Assembly (NCBI RefSeq): GCF_001625215.2
Contig: NC_030385.2
Span: forward strand, 30,901,598 to 30,965,597
Source: Daucus carota subsp. sativus
Taxonomy: Eukaryota; Streptophyta; Magnoliopsida; Apiales; Apiaceae
Direction of reading: 5' to 3'
Length of the DNA: 64,000 bases
In this document: piece after piece, positions 49,688 to 61,625 of the stretch
Layout: each line of letters begins with the position of its first letter
Numbering within the stretch: position 1 is the first letter of the stretch
Translations under genes and position numbers: made by a program
Notes under the pieces: model-generated
The model's database searches: none
The model's input: the letters and a program-made list of their open reading frames with translations, nothing else
Told to the model about the DNA's origin: nothing

Positions 49688-51018
49688 TCAATATACTTAT
49701 ATAAAGGAGAAGCGAGGGGCGTGTCGGTGGCGCCTCTCATAACGCTCCGTTCTATTTTTATAATTTTCTGGAAGTTTTGGAAGAAAAATATCAAAAATTA
49801 GAATTATCTATTTTAGTTTCGGGTATATTTGAAGCAAGTATCAGAATCTGATTTTGTTTCAAATTATTTATGGAATATAGTAGTTTGAACGTTTTAATCT
49901 GATTTTGTTTCAAATTATTTAATTATGGGAAAGACAAATTATTTATGGAATATAGTAATTTGAAAGTTTTAATCTGATTTTGTTTCAGATTATTTAATTA
50001 TGTGAAAGAGTAACCCAATAGTCTCTCTGCACCTATAAATACCCATATAGATTGTAGGGTTTGGATCATCTAAACACAACCTTCTTTCACTCATTACCAC
50101 AAACCTACCTCTCACTGTAGCAAGCAAAGGTCGTTATAATCTGATTCTCGAAAGTTTTAATATGATTTTGTTTCGAATTATTTAATTATGGGAAAGAGTA
50201 GCACACACGTCTCTCTACACCTAAATACCTCTGTAGATTGTAGGGTTTTGGATCATCTAAACACAACCTCTTCTCTCTCAATACCACAAACCTACCTCTC
50301 ACTTTTGCAAGTAAAGGTAGTTATAGACCGCTATATTGGAGTCGATAAATCCAAACACGGGAAAAAAATATTTTCTTGACATGATATTGATATTGATGGT
50401 TGATATCAATAACTTAACTATTAGTGATGTATGTTTGTTGGTTATTATTTTATAATATTTGTTTTGTTCATCGGACATGTTTGTTGTTGTTAATTTTTAT
50501 ATGATTTACTTTGTGTACAAGAAAAAATTATACATGCATTATCTGTTTGCTCCGTTGAAGCAACTTTTAAGTAAGGTTGTTTATACAGTATTAAAAAATA
50601 ATGGTTGTTACAAGTAAGGGTAGTTATAAACCGATATCTCGCATATTTGAGTTAGATGTTTTTGTGCACAATCAATCCAAAAAAAATTGGAGGAAGGTGA
50701 CAATGTAAGAACATGATTACTTTTCAAAAAAAAAAAACAAATAAAATTAAGATTCGTCATGCTTTAAATTGTCAATTACATATATAAATTTATTTTCATT
50801 TTTTCACTATAAATTATAGTCCAATTTTGCAATTTTATATATTAGTATTAGTATTACATCAAGATTTTTATAATATAAATTTATTTTATCCTGCAAAGAT
50901 TAATTTTAAAACATTAATATATCTTTTATAGACAACTACAAAATTATTTTATTCTACAAATATTAATATTGAATCATTAATATAATTTTTGTAGGCCGAC
51001 GCGCGGCTTCTCAACTAG
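49688..51018 (+). mobile_element. Non-autonomous Helitron, copy 1
   Basis: Starts TCAATATACTTATATAAAGG after an A and ends CGCGGCTTCTCAACTAG before a T, so the element sits in an A-T target with no duplication, as Helitrons do. A GC-rich short hairpin (GCCG ACGCG CGGC) precedes the CTAG end. The interior has tandem repeats and no helicase gene. Confidence 0.72.
49835..50320 (+). repeat. Nested tandem repeats inside Helitron 1
   Basis: AATCTGATTTTGTTTCAAAT units recur at about 49845, 49907 and 49975. A larger unit of about 187 bp (GAAAGAGTA...TAGATTGTAGGGTTT...CACAAACCTACCTCTCAC) occurs at about 50004 and again at about 50192. Confidence 0.75.
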
Positions 51019-51414
51019 TTCAACTACAATGTTAACTTCTCCAAGGATATACAGAAGCAGCAGCAAGGGTTGCTTCACAATAGGAGTTGCCGAGTAGCCA
51101 GTAGGGACTGCACCCTGTAGAACAGATACATCGACCAACTGGCTATCCTCTTTTTCGTGAAACTGATCACATTCGGATAATATTTAACAAAATTCCAACT
51201 CTCTTGGAAAATCTGGATTATCTTGGTTTAGAAAATGTGACAAGACCGAAATCCTATTCCAGATAGAGTAACAAAATCATGTGACAGTGCCTGAATTTTT
51301 GTTGCGTATAGTTCAAATGAAAAGGGCCCGTTGGTAGCATGTCTATGTAAATTGTAAACCGTGAATTAAAAATCGCACATGACATTTTGAAATTCCTGTC
51401 GGTTGATTTCTTAA

Positions 51415-51808
51415 GAGCATCTCCAACCATGAAGACCCCTTAGCTAAAAGGTGAGTTGTCATGCCAAAAATAAAAAATTTAGCCAACCACTTCAAAAATT
51501 CACACTCCAACCACAGTGACCTGTTGTCTATAAATTTAGCCAACCTCTTATGGATGGCTAAATTTGTCGAACCTCTACAGGTCTGTAAGAAATCTGTAGG
51601 AAGATTGCACATCATTTATTACCATATTGAACTGATATATTCTATTTTAACAATCTAAAATATTAATAACATGCTATTTTTAAATTATAGCCAACCAATA
51701 TAGCCAATACCATTGAAGAGAAATGTCTTACAGGTTCAACAAATTTTACATAACATCTTACAGGTCCAATTTAGCCAACGATTATAGCCAACCCCGTTGG
51801 AGATGCTC
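51415..51808. mobile_element. Tourist-like MITE, copy C
   Basis: Inverted ends GAGCATCTCCAACC and GTTGGAGATGCTC flanked by TAA on both sides. Same end family as the elements at 36561 and 37132. Confidence 0.85.
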
Positions 51809-51990
51809 TAAGTCGGGAACCGAATTAGCTGAATTTTTACAGTAACTACTAACTAGTTTAGTACTATATACATCAAAATATCATATAGACGGGGTAACTG
51901 GGCAAACACAGCATGTGCAAGCACAGGATGATACAAGAATACAAGAATAAGCGGCCCAGGACTTGGCATTCTAGCAAGTTGGAAATCTTT

Positions 51991-52204
51991 ATTTAGGTGC
52001 TGTTTGAGCTAGTTTAAAAGAAATGATTTTTTGCTTCAATAAAAGAAGTGGAGTACCGGTGATAAGCAAATTAAGACTTATAAATTATTAAATTGTTTGG
52101 AAAAGAATTAAAAGCCGTGAAAAAAAAGCTAACATTCTCAACTTTTTAAAAGTGATTTTAGTTTTAAGCTCACGCTTCCTCCCGTGAACAAACACACACT
52201 TAAG
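51991..52204. mobile_element. Probable MITE with TTA flanks
   Basis: GGTGCTGTTTG near the left and CAAACACACAC at the right, each beside TTA. Imperfect ends and no coding capacity, so the call is tentative. Confidence 0.45.
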
Positions 52205-52258
52205 GTACAGCAACAAGTTTGTGCCATAGCCAAACGAGTCATAATTCTGAGAACCAGG

Positions 52259-52430
52259 ATTTAACGATCAAATAAAGATGTGGAACAGCCGAACAAGTCT
52301 AGACTATCAAAACCAGCACATTGCGTGAGCCCTGTACCACTGCCAATACCGCTTTCTTGTTCCCTGTCACTGATCAAGGCATCTGGATCCAGTTCTGGGC
52401 AGATTAGAGCAACTCCAACGAAACAACGTC
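52259..52430 (-). pseudogene. Possible orphan terminal exon
   Basis: On the minus strand an open segment follows a TAATCTGCCCAG acceptor-like site. It encodes LDPDALISDREQESGIGSGT and continues to FGCSTSLFDR and a stop. The composition is protein-like but I recognise no family. No upstream exon is found, and a MITE-like end (GTTGGAGTTGCTCTAA) abuts it. It may be a gene fragment. Confidence 0.25.
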
Positions 52431-52786
52431 CGAAGTTGTTTGTCTCCGCCTCACTCAAAAAGTTACTTATTTTACCTTCTCCAACTCATTTCTAACAACT
52501 TTTACGTTAAAATCACTTCAATCCTGAACAATCAGTACAAAGTTGTTATCATTCATACATATTAATTATTATTGAGTCGCGCTCAAGAGAGAATCAGTTC
52601 TTAAAATAGAATCATAGAATCACTAAGGTTCTACTGTAGAACCCTAAATTTTAAATAGATTTTTAGGATCTAAATCTAAATACATGTTTTTTGCATCGTT
52701 ATGTGTGTTCAAAAGTAATTTCAAAATATAATACATAAATAAGACATTTTTTTTCATGTGCAGTTCTGCTGCAGAACTTTGACCAA

Positions 52787-53604
<818 letters not shown>

Positions 53605-55425
53605 TACTAGAAATAAGGTCTAGGGTTCTCTCCGTTCTCTCTGGAACATGACCCTATTATTATATGATACAACATTTTTATAACTTTAAATTCTATCGTA
53701 ATGAATATTAATAATTTATTTATTGATAAAAATTAAAAATTTTATTTTTATCACTGCGTCCTAGTTGCTCTTATAGTTATAGTGTATGTTAAGCATACTC
53801 TTCTGAAGAGGTGAGTCGTGTCTATGCCTCTATGTGGTTTGTTGTGCTATCGAAATGCATAAATTATGAGATCACATCATCACAATATGAAACTCTAATT
53901 CATACCTTTCATCAAGTTTATTCTGAATAGCATAAAATTTACTAGCATGATGAGTGTATCTTTTTCGAGACAGTTGCTGTAATACAAAAACGACAGTCAG
54001 AACCTGAATATGTTAAAGATCTAACTAAGTACTGTAGATCCACCCATATCTTATCCTCAGCAAGCTTTATGAATCCGAATCGTGTATCTTCAGAAGCATC
54101 GAGTTGTGAAACACGAGTATGTGGCATATATGATACGCATCGACGTTTTAAGATAAAAAATGCATTGTCTTTGTCAATTCATTATCAATTTTCTTATCAA
54201 AAATATATAAAAGACAAAGCATCTGATTTTCTTATCCCTCTTCACCCAAACGCTTCACTCCACGTCAAAATTTATATACGGTAGCTTTTGATTCATTTAC
54301 TTGCTTTGTCCTGTATTTGATTCAAATAGCCAGTGACCTGATGGTACTAGAGTTCACTTAGGGGATTTGAGCTTAATCTGAGTTACCATCAATGGTTACA
54401 ACTGAATAAAAATTGGCATATAGACATATAGTGATCCACTCCTGAAATTCAGAAAACAAGCCAAAATTTGAATATATATACCTAAATTGCACAAACAAAC
54501 ACCTCAATATCATTTTTCGTGTTTAACCAAATGCGAAGGGGAGTGTCAAAACTCTGGGATTCATTTAAATTTTAGTGGCTGGCTCCAACAAGAATAAGAT
54601 AAAAATGGAGCGAATCATCAGTTATATGAACATATAACAAAGTAAATGTATATGTTCTTTATCTACGAAGCATGAGTGCGGGTGCGGGTATGGTAGTGCA
54701 CGGTACTGGGATACAGGAATCCGAGTAATGAAGAATATATCTCTAAGAATCGAGTGCGCGGTGCTGCGGGCGAGTGAAGAATCCCTGCAATCTAGTTCTT
54801 ATAAACTGACACCTTTGTTTAGCCAAAAACAAACTGACACCGTCACTCTATTATAACGGTACTACCGTGAATCCCAGTAGTGCGAAGCATCAAGTCGAGA
54901 TATACAAAATGCAATTATTAATCCAGAAATCACCGTGTCTGTTGGTATATATGCATCAGTACTCTCCTCCAATGTCCAAACCCATGTGTTTAGTTTTATC
55001 TCATCTCCACTTGCTTTTGACTTGTCTCTTCCATTTGCATAATGCTGTCTGCCAAATCTACAAGCGTCGTGTTACACACATATAATTTGCCTTCAGATCT
55101 CAAACACAGTATCTGTTATTTAGTTACTTTCTGATAATTAGTCTCTGTCAATCCTAAAGCGATCCCACTTTGTAATTGCTTTTCACATTCCCACCTTTCT
55201 GCAATAATGCACGTGATCAAATAAAACTCAATCTGGACAAGACGACATTTTCACTCGCACTGTAATTTTGTGCACCACAGATTGAAAAATCTAAATTCCA
55301 AAGCCTCGGCTTCTTATCTTTTTCTAGCTACAATTCATATCATACATTCACATCTTTATTTAAGCCCGCAGTAGCATTGTGTTTGACATACCCTTCTGGC
55401 CTCTTTCTCCGAAGATATTTGACAA
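53605..55425. other. Intergenic DNA and promoter of the first DUF247 gene
   Basis: No gene is established. A minus-strand open stretch at 53942-54127 (SEDTRFGFIKLAEDKIWVDL) looks protein-like but is unassigned. The last 150 bp (TCATATCATACATTCACATC and TTTATTTAA) resemble the promoter of the second DUF247 gene. Confidence 0.4.
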
Positions 55426-57138
55426 ATGTCGAATTCTTCATTTACTTCCGCTACTCAGACTATCCACTCGAACACTACTAGTACATTCAATGAAAGAGGG
55501 TGGGTGATTCAAATCCGCAAAACGCTTGAGGAGCAGATTGAGGAAGATCATAATGATATCCCCGTGAGTATCTTCAGTGTTCCCACAACCCTCATTTGCA
55601 CGAGTCCTGACGCGTATATACCTCAACAAGTTGCATTAGGCCCGTACCATCACTGGCGTCAGGAGCTCTATGAAATGGAAAGGTACAAAGTTGCGGCTGC
55701 TAGAAGAACCATGAAGCAGCTTGATTGCTTTGATTCCTTTCAAGGAATTGTTGATCAGCTTCAGATGCTGGAGCCGCGGATACGAGCTTCCTACCACAAG
55801 TACCTCAACCTCAGTGGCGAAACTCTAGCGTGGATGATGGCCATTGATGTCTCTTTCTTGCTTGAGTTTCTTGAAGTCTACGCGAGAAAGGAGGGGAAGC
55901 TGCTTTCCAGGCGGACTTCAAGATTAACTTCGAATCTTGTTGATTCTGCAGGAAGAAAGTCAACGCATATTGCAATCCTTAGGGATATCTTGATGCTTGA
56001 GAATCAAATTCCTATGTTCTTACTGAGAAAGATGCTCGAGCTTGAATTGGGATCGTTGGTTGCAGCTGATGACATGCTGCTTTCCATGTTAAGGGGTTTG
56101 TCAATTGAGCTATATCCATTCAAAACCCCGGAAGAATTACCAATTCTTCTTATGGAAGATTCTACTCACGTTCTTGATTTCTTTTACCGCCTCCTGATGC
56201 CCAAGGCTTTTCGGAGATCCCAAATTACTGAGGGTGAAGAAATTTATGAAGCAAACAAAGAAGAGGAAGAAATCATCATCGACGAGGAATCACAGAGCAG
56301 AGTCTTAAAGTTCTTCAATTTTATATGGAGGACACTGTCAAAGCTAAATTTTCATCCGATACGTCTTTTCAAGGCATTACTCAACTCCAAAATACTAAAG
56401 GTGTTACTTAAGATGCCATGGACCGTCATCACAAAACTTCCGGTGCTTAACATGTTAAAAGAGCCCATTGAAAACATGTTTATGCGAGAAGATAAAGAAG
56501 ATCTGAAGCCTGAAAACGACAGCATTGTTCGTCCTCCACGGATCGAGGAACTTACAATCCCTTCTGTCACCGTGTTAGCCAAATCCGGGGTCCGCTTTGT
56601 CCCAACCGATGGCGGAATTTGCAGCACTGATTTCAATGTAAAAACACGCACTCTGAGTCTGCCTAGAGTAAACCTAGACGTGAACACTGATATCATCATG
56701 AGAAACATGGTAGCATACGAGTCATGCAATGCCTCAGGGCCTCTAATTTTCGCCCGCTACACAGAGTTTATGAACGGTATTGTCGATACACCAGATGATG
56801 CGAAATTTCTCAGAGAAAATGGAATTATTTTTAACCGGTTGAAGAGTGATGAGGAGGTGGCGAATTTGTGGAATGGGATGAGCAGGTCAGTGAAATTGAC
56901 GAAAGTGCCCTTTTTAGATAAGGTGGTGGAGGATGTGAACAAGTACTACAATGGAAGGTGGAAGGTTAAAGCTGAGAAAGCCATCAGGGGGTATATATAT
57001 GGTTCCTGGAGGATTCTTACAGTGCTGGCCTGTATTATGCTTCTGGGTTTGCTTGGTTTACAAACTGTTTGCTCGGTTTATACTTGTTCCAGTGTGATTC
57101 GCAAGTATGCCACTCCTGATGAGGCTGCTGAGCCGTGA
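55426..57138 (+). CDS. DUF247 (UPF0481) membrane protein, tandem copy 1
   Basis: Intronless 570-aa ORF. Residues about 45-435 are the DUF247 region. It opens with IPVSIFSVPTTLICTSPDAY and VALGPYHHWRQELYEMERYK, the family's VPxxL..PxxYxPxxVxxGPYHH signature. The middle has DILMLENQIPMFLLRKML, and later ELTIPSVTVLAKSGVRFVPT and RNMVAYESCNA. A single C-terminal membrane helix follows (ILTVLACIMLLGLLGLQTV). The architecture is most like the Arabidopsis At3g02645 type. DUF247 function is mostly unknown. In grasses, DUF247 genes at the S and Z loci are the proposed male determinants of self-incompatibility. An acidic insert (EEIYEANKEEEEIIIDEE) lies near residue 270-290. The close paralogue starts 1.8 kb downstream. 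Confidence 0.93.
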   Translation: MSNSSFTSATQTIHSNTTSTFNERGWVIQIRKTLEEQIEEDHNDIPVSIFSVPTTLICTSPDAYIPQQVALGPYHHWRQELYEMERYKVAAARRTMKQLDCFDSFQGIVDQLQMLEPRIRASYHKYLNLSGETLAWMMAIDVSFLLEFLEVYARKEGKLLSRRTSRLTSNLVDSAGRKSTHIAILRDILMLENQIPMFLLRKMLELELGSLVAADDMLLSMLRGLSIELYPFKTPEELPILLMEDSTHVLDFFYRLLMPKAFRRSQITEGEEIYEANKEEEEIIIDEESQSRVLKFFNFIWRTLSKLNFHPIRLFKALLNSKILKVLLKMPWTVITKLPVLNMLKEPIENMFMREDKEDLKPENDSIVRPPRIEELTIPSVTVLAKSGVRFVPTDGGICSTDFNVKTRTLSLPRVNLDVNTDIIMRNMVAYESCNASGPLIFARYTEFMNGIVDTPDDAKFLRENGIIFNRLKSDEEVANLWNGMSRSVKLTKVPFLDKVVEDVNKYYNGRWKVKAEKAIRGYIYGSWRILTVLACIMLLGLLGLQTVCSVYTCSSVIRKYATPDEAAEP

Positions 57139-58895
57139 TCTTATTCATTTGCGTACATGCATGCTTCCTACTTACTTTCTTCTTAAGAGGCTCGCGCTCA
57201 AATGAGAACCGTTGTTGTCGAGTATTGATATGTACCAGAAAAATCCATAACATGTATAACCAGGGTGTGTTACTGAGTGCTTTGTCTTTAAGCCTAAAAC
57301 TGTTCTTAATCATCTATCTCTATGTTGGTTGCATTATTATCTTCTGTTTTGATGTAACTTGTGTTGTGTCTTGAGCATTTCGGTCAAATATTCTACTGTA
57401 ACAAATTTGTATTTAGATAGCTGTTGAAAGTTTTGCGCCACTCTCCCACGTCCTTGGAAAAGTCATCATTAATTTATTATTTTAACGCTAACATAAAGTG
57501 ATGTCAATTATAAAAAGACGACGAATGTATAAATTTCAAAGTGAAGTATGTGTGTGTGTGTGGAGGGACCAATATGATCATGTATGTCTGTTATGGGGCT
57601 TGGTCAGGGATTTACTGCACTGCTATGCTTGTAATGTATGCATTTCAAACCTCTTTCTCTATTAATTCTTTCAACTATTTTGCCCTAATGTTTGCAGTAA
57701 ATTTCCACGTCACGAGTCTATACATTTTTTTCAATTATTTATCACATATAATTTTTTTAAAAAAATATAATTTCATAATTTATTTTTTAAATTTTTTACT
57801 TTTGAATAAAACTTAAACATTAAATATTTATTAAAAAGAGAAAAAAGAACTTATGAAATCATATTTTATAAGAACTATAAAAGTTCTCAAACATTTTGTA
57901 GGAAATTTCTTCCTCAAGAAATAAATTCGATGACTATCTTTATTATTGATAGAGTATCAAATTTAATGACGCCTATCATAAATTTTATCGGTAGGAAACT
58001 TGTCTTCAAAATTTGACTGACCCCTTGTTATAAATTTGACCATTCTTCATATTTAACGACAGTCAAATTTATTCGATCATATTTAATTTTGATTTTTTTA
58101 TTTTGGGCGTTGATCTTAAAGATGATCGAAAACAGTTATGTTTAAAATCGATCATATTTAATCAGTCATTTTTATCCATTTTAGTGAGTTTATATTTTAT
58201 GCTTTGCCTAAACTTATACTCCGTATCATCTTATCATCAATAATAATGGTTACCGTGGGCTATATATTGCATAAAAAGGACAAGCACATGAAAATGTGAT
58301 AGACAATGATGTTACCGGAAGTTATCGATGGTTCCACATTTGTGGTCTCACCAGGAAATCAATCAAGAACAACCCTCACTCAGTCAGGCTAGCTACATCA
58401 GGGATGATGCATGTGCAGGTATACACATCTTCCTTCTATTCTCTCTTCTACTAATTAGTCTCTAAAACAAACCAGTCCTTTTCATTCCTCATATGTAATG
58501 GGACTCTGTAGCCAAAATTATGTAGATGTTTGTGTATTAACTCAGTTGAAGATTTTTCATTCATTAACTTCTCCATGTCGGATACAAAATAAATTTTCCA
58601 CACTGATAATGAGAGTTGAGCCTGGACTTCAGCCTCCCGGCAATAATGCAGATGGTGAAATGTATTTCTACACAATGTGACAGTTTGCTTATTTTGCTAA
58701 GTAGACGACAGTTTCATTTAAGCACTTATTTACACACCACCAATCAAAACCCTAAAAATCAAATGCCTCATCTTCTTATCCTGTTTAGTTTCATACCATG
58801 CATACATTCACTTCTTTATATATTTACTTAGTAGCTTAACTATTTTAGTCCCAGCAGCCCTGCTAGTAATTAGCTCTTCTAAAAATATAAAAACC
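57139..58895. other. Spacer between the DUF247 copies
   Basis: It carries the 3' UTR of copy 1 and the promoter of copy 2. A TTTATATATTT TATA-like site lies at 58816-58826, after TACCATGCATACATTCACTT, which parallels the copy 1 promoter. No other gene is recognised. Confidence 0.5.
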
Positions 58896-60617
58896 ATGTC
58901 CAGTTCATCGTTTACTTCGGCTACACAGACTGTCCGCTCTAACAGCAGCAGTAATTTGAATGAACATGGATGGGTAGTTCAGATTCGTAAAACTCTTGAC
59001 GAACAATTTGAAGAAGATAATAATGAAATCCCTGTTAGTATCTTCAGTGTTCCCACAACCCTCCTTCACACAAATCCTGAGGCTTATACTCCCCAACAAG
59101 TGGCATTAGGACCGTACCATCATTGGCGTCAAGAGCTTTACGAGATGGAAAGGTACAAAATAGCAGCCGCGAGAAGGACCATGAAGCACCTCCAATGCTT
59201 TAATAATTTTCAAGAAATTGTTGATCAGATTCAGGCGCTTGAGTCAACAATTCGAGCTTCCTACCACAAGTACCTCAACGTTCAGGGTGAAACTTTAGCA
59301 TGGATGATGGCTATAGATGTGGCTTTCTTGCTTGAGTTCCTTGAAGTTTACGCGAGGAAAGATGGTAAATTACTTACTAGGGCTACGTCAAGATTAACAT
59401 CAAATCTTGTGGATTCTGCAGGAAGGAAGTCAGCTCATATTGCAATCCTTCGAGATATCTTAATGCTTGAGAATCAGATTCCTCTGTTTTTACTAAGGAA
59501 AATGCTGGAATTCGAATTGGGATCCTTAGATGCAGCTGATGACATGTTGCTTTCTATGTTAAGGGGCTTATCAAAAGAGCTTTATCCATTCAAAACACCA
59601 GAGCAATTACCAAGAATGCTTATCGAAGATTCTTCTCATATTCTTGATTTCTTTTACCGCCTCCTGATGCCCAAGGCCTTTCGGAAGTCACAAATCACTG
59701 ACCATGATGAAGAATTTCAAGAGGAAGATGAAATAGACGAAGCAATTGTTATCGATGAGGAATCACAAAGCAGAGTGATGGAGTTCTTTAATGTGATATG
59801 GAACGCCCTGTCGAAGCTAAATATACATCCGGTACGTTTTTTCAAGGCAATATTGTACTCTAAGCCATTACAATTATTACTTAAGATGCCATGGAATATC
59901 ATCACGAAACTTCCAGTGCTCAATATGTTGAAAGAACCTATTGAGCAAATCTTTATGCGAGAAGATAAAGAAGATCTCAAGCCTGAGAATGACAGCATTG
60001 TTCGTCCCCCATTAATTGAGGAACTTACAATCCCTTCTGTCACCGTGTTATCTAAATCCGGAGTTCGTTTTGTCCCGACTGATGGTGGAATTTGCAGCAC
60101 TCATTTCGATATAAAAACACATACCTTGAGCTTCCCTAGAATAAACCTTGATGTCAACACTCATGTTATCGTGAGAAACATGGTGGCATATGAGTCATGC
60201 AATGCAGCAGGCCCTCTGGTTTTCACTCGTTTCACGGAGTTTATGAATGGCATCGTAGATACACCGGATGATGCAAGGTTTCTAAGAGAGAAAGGAATCA
60301 TTTTCAACCGTCTGAAGAGTGATGATGAGGTGGCACATTTTTGTAATGGAATGAGCAAGTCTGTAAAATTGACAAAAGTGCCCTTCTTAGATCAGGTGGT
60401 GGAGGATGTGAACAAGTATTACAATGGGAGGTGGAAGGTTAAAGCTGAGAAATGCATCAGGAGTTACATATATGGTTCATGGAAGATTCTTACGGTGCTG
60501 GCCTGTATAATGATCCTATGTTTGATGGCTCTACAAACTTTCTGCTCTGTTTATACTTGTCATAGTGTAATCAGTCAGTATGCCAATAGTATTGATGATT
60601 CTGCTAATCAGCCCTGA
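58896..60617 (+). CDS. DUF247 (UPF0481) membrane protein, tandem copy 2
   Basis: Intronless 573-aa ORF, colinear with copy 1 over its whole length and strongly similar by eye. Shared blocks include VALGPYHHWRQELYEMERYK, AAARRTMK and MFNGIVDTPDDA-like segments (here FMNGIVDTPDDARFLREK). It has the same DUF247 signature and a C-terminal helix ILTVLACIMILCLMALQTF. Differences cluster in the acidic insert (about residues 270-290, here DHDEEFQEEDEIDEAIVIDE) and in the C-terminal tail. Both reading frames are intact, so both copies are probably functional. Direct-repeat arrangement and similar promoters indicate tandem duplication. The function is unknown, as for copy 1. A MITE begins about 10 bp after the stop codon. 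Confidence 0.93.
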   Translation: MSSSSFTSATQTVRSNSSSNLNEHGWVVQIRKTLDEQFEEDNNEIPVSIFSVPTTLLHTNPEAYTPQQVALGPYHHWRQELYEMERYKIAAARRTMKHLQCFNNFQEIVDQIQALESTIRASYHKYLNVQGETLAWMMAIDVAFLLEFLEVYARKDGKLLTRATSRLTSNLVDSAGRKSAHIAILRDILMLENQIPLFLLRKMLEFELGSLDAADDMLLSMLRGLSKELYPFKTPEQLPRMLIEDSSHILDFFYRLLMPKAFRKSQITDHDEEFQEEDEIDEAIVIDEESQSRVMEFFNVIWNALSKLNIHPVRFFKAILYSKPLQLLLKMPWNIITKLPVLNMLKEPIEQIFMREDKEDLKPENDSIVRPPLIEELTIPSVTVLSKSGVRFVPTDGGICSTHFDIKTHTLSFPRINLDVNTHVIVRNMVAYESCNAAGPLVFTRFTEFMNGIVDTPDDARFLREKGIIFNRLKSDDEVAHFCNGMSKSVKLTKVPFLDQVVEDVNKYYNGRWKVKAEKCIRSYIYGSWKILTVLACIMILCLMALQTFCSVYTCHSVISQYANSIDDSANQP

Positions 60618-60624
60618 TCTTATA

Positions 60625-60841
60625 GGCGGCGTTTGGTTCATGGTCAATGAGCCCAGTTAACAGGAATCGGAACCTCACACCCATGTGTTGGTATTTGGAT
60701 TAGCCATTTTGTAGTATGAAATGGGAACCCCATTCCACTTGATGGGTAAATCATTTCTTCCACACCTCTTGAGATACTCATTTTCGTACCCCTCATTCTG
60801 ATTCATGACTTACATTCTCATTTACCATCCAAACGCCCCAA
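60625..60841. mobile_element. MITE just downstream of DUF247 copy 2
   Basis: GGCGGCGTTTGGTTCATGG at the left and CCATCCAAACGCCCCA at the right are imperfect inverted ends, each next to ATA. The element probably contributes to the 3' UTR. Confidence 0.6.
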
Positions 60842-60915
60842 TAGTTTACTGGCACAATTACTATCTAGTTTCTATAATAACTTATTTGTAATAATATAAT
60901 ATGGTTTAGGGTCTT

Positions 60916-61113
60916 TCTAGTGTGGGCCCATGGGCACACTCTAACAACCACTTTTGTTGAGGTGGAAGGCTTTTATTGGTCGTGTTTTTTGTGCATTTGC
61001 AGGGGACCATGATTATTAATGAGGTTTTGGCCAATAAAAGCCTTCCACCTCAACAAAAAGTGGTTAACAAAAAGTGGTTGTTAGTGTGTGCCCATGAGCA
61101 CACACTAGAAAAT
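60916..61113. mobile_element. Hairpin (foldback) MITE upstream of PIN2
   Basis: The left arm TTCTAGTGTGGGCCCATGGG and following 50 bp pair with the right arm (TTGAGGTGGAAGGCTTTTAT on one side, its complement on the other), with a central ~47-bp loop. The right arm carries a short extra repeat (AACAAAAAGTGGTT twice). It ends 512 bp before the PIN2 ATG. Confidence 0.8.
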
Positions 61114-61625
61114 CCGTATGTTTTATATTTTCTCCGTCCTACTCAAATTAACTCGTCTAATGTTCTGTTCACTTGGAGAGAATAAAATACGAAAGAAACG
61201 GAATAAAAAAGTGGTGAGCAAAATCAGAACAAGTTCCAGACTTTCTCAAGGAATGTTACTGCAAATCATGGTAGTAAATTATGATCTTGAATTTGTCAAC
61301 AGATTCGGTGCATACTTGAATCAACAACTATATAATACAGACACTAAAGCAATAGAATATGATCTAGTTGAGTTGGACAAGATGTTCAGTCCCTACTCAT
61401 CCCTCACGTGCATAAACCCTCTTACCATCAGGGACGGGAGCCTGGGAGGATCGTTCCCTCCTCCCCTTGCGCTCCCTGTCGACTACAAACCATTTCTTCG
61501 CTTGTTTAGATCTTACTTATAATCACCATTTACTCAACCCCCTCTTTTCTTGTTTTGTAAGTCTGACCAATCATCTACTCATCCTGTTTTCAAATTCGAA
61601 TCCACCTCTCTTTGGCAACTGAGCA
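61114..61625. other. PIN2 proximal promoter and 5' UTR
   Basis: A plus-strand open stretch crosses this region but has no recognisable domain or independent start context. I regard it as promoter and leader sequence. Confidence 0.5.

Noticed and set aside
53942-54127. 61-codon minus-strand open stretch
   Set aside because: Protein-like wording (TRFGFIKLAEDKIW) but no family, acceptor or neighbouring exon was found. Left as a possible fragment only.
61118-61522. 134-codon plus-strand ORF upstream of PIN2
   Set aside because: No recognised domain. It begins in MITE sequence and runs through AT-rich promoter. More likely untranslated leader and promoter.
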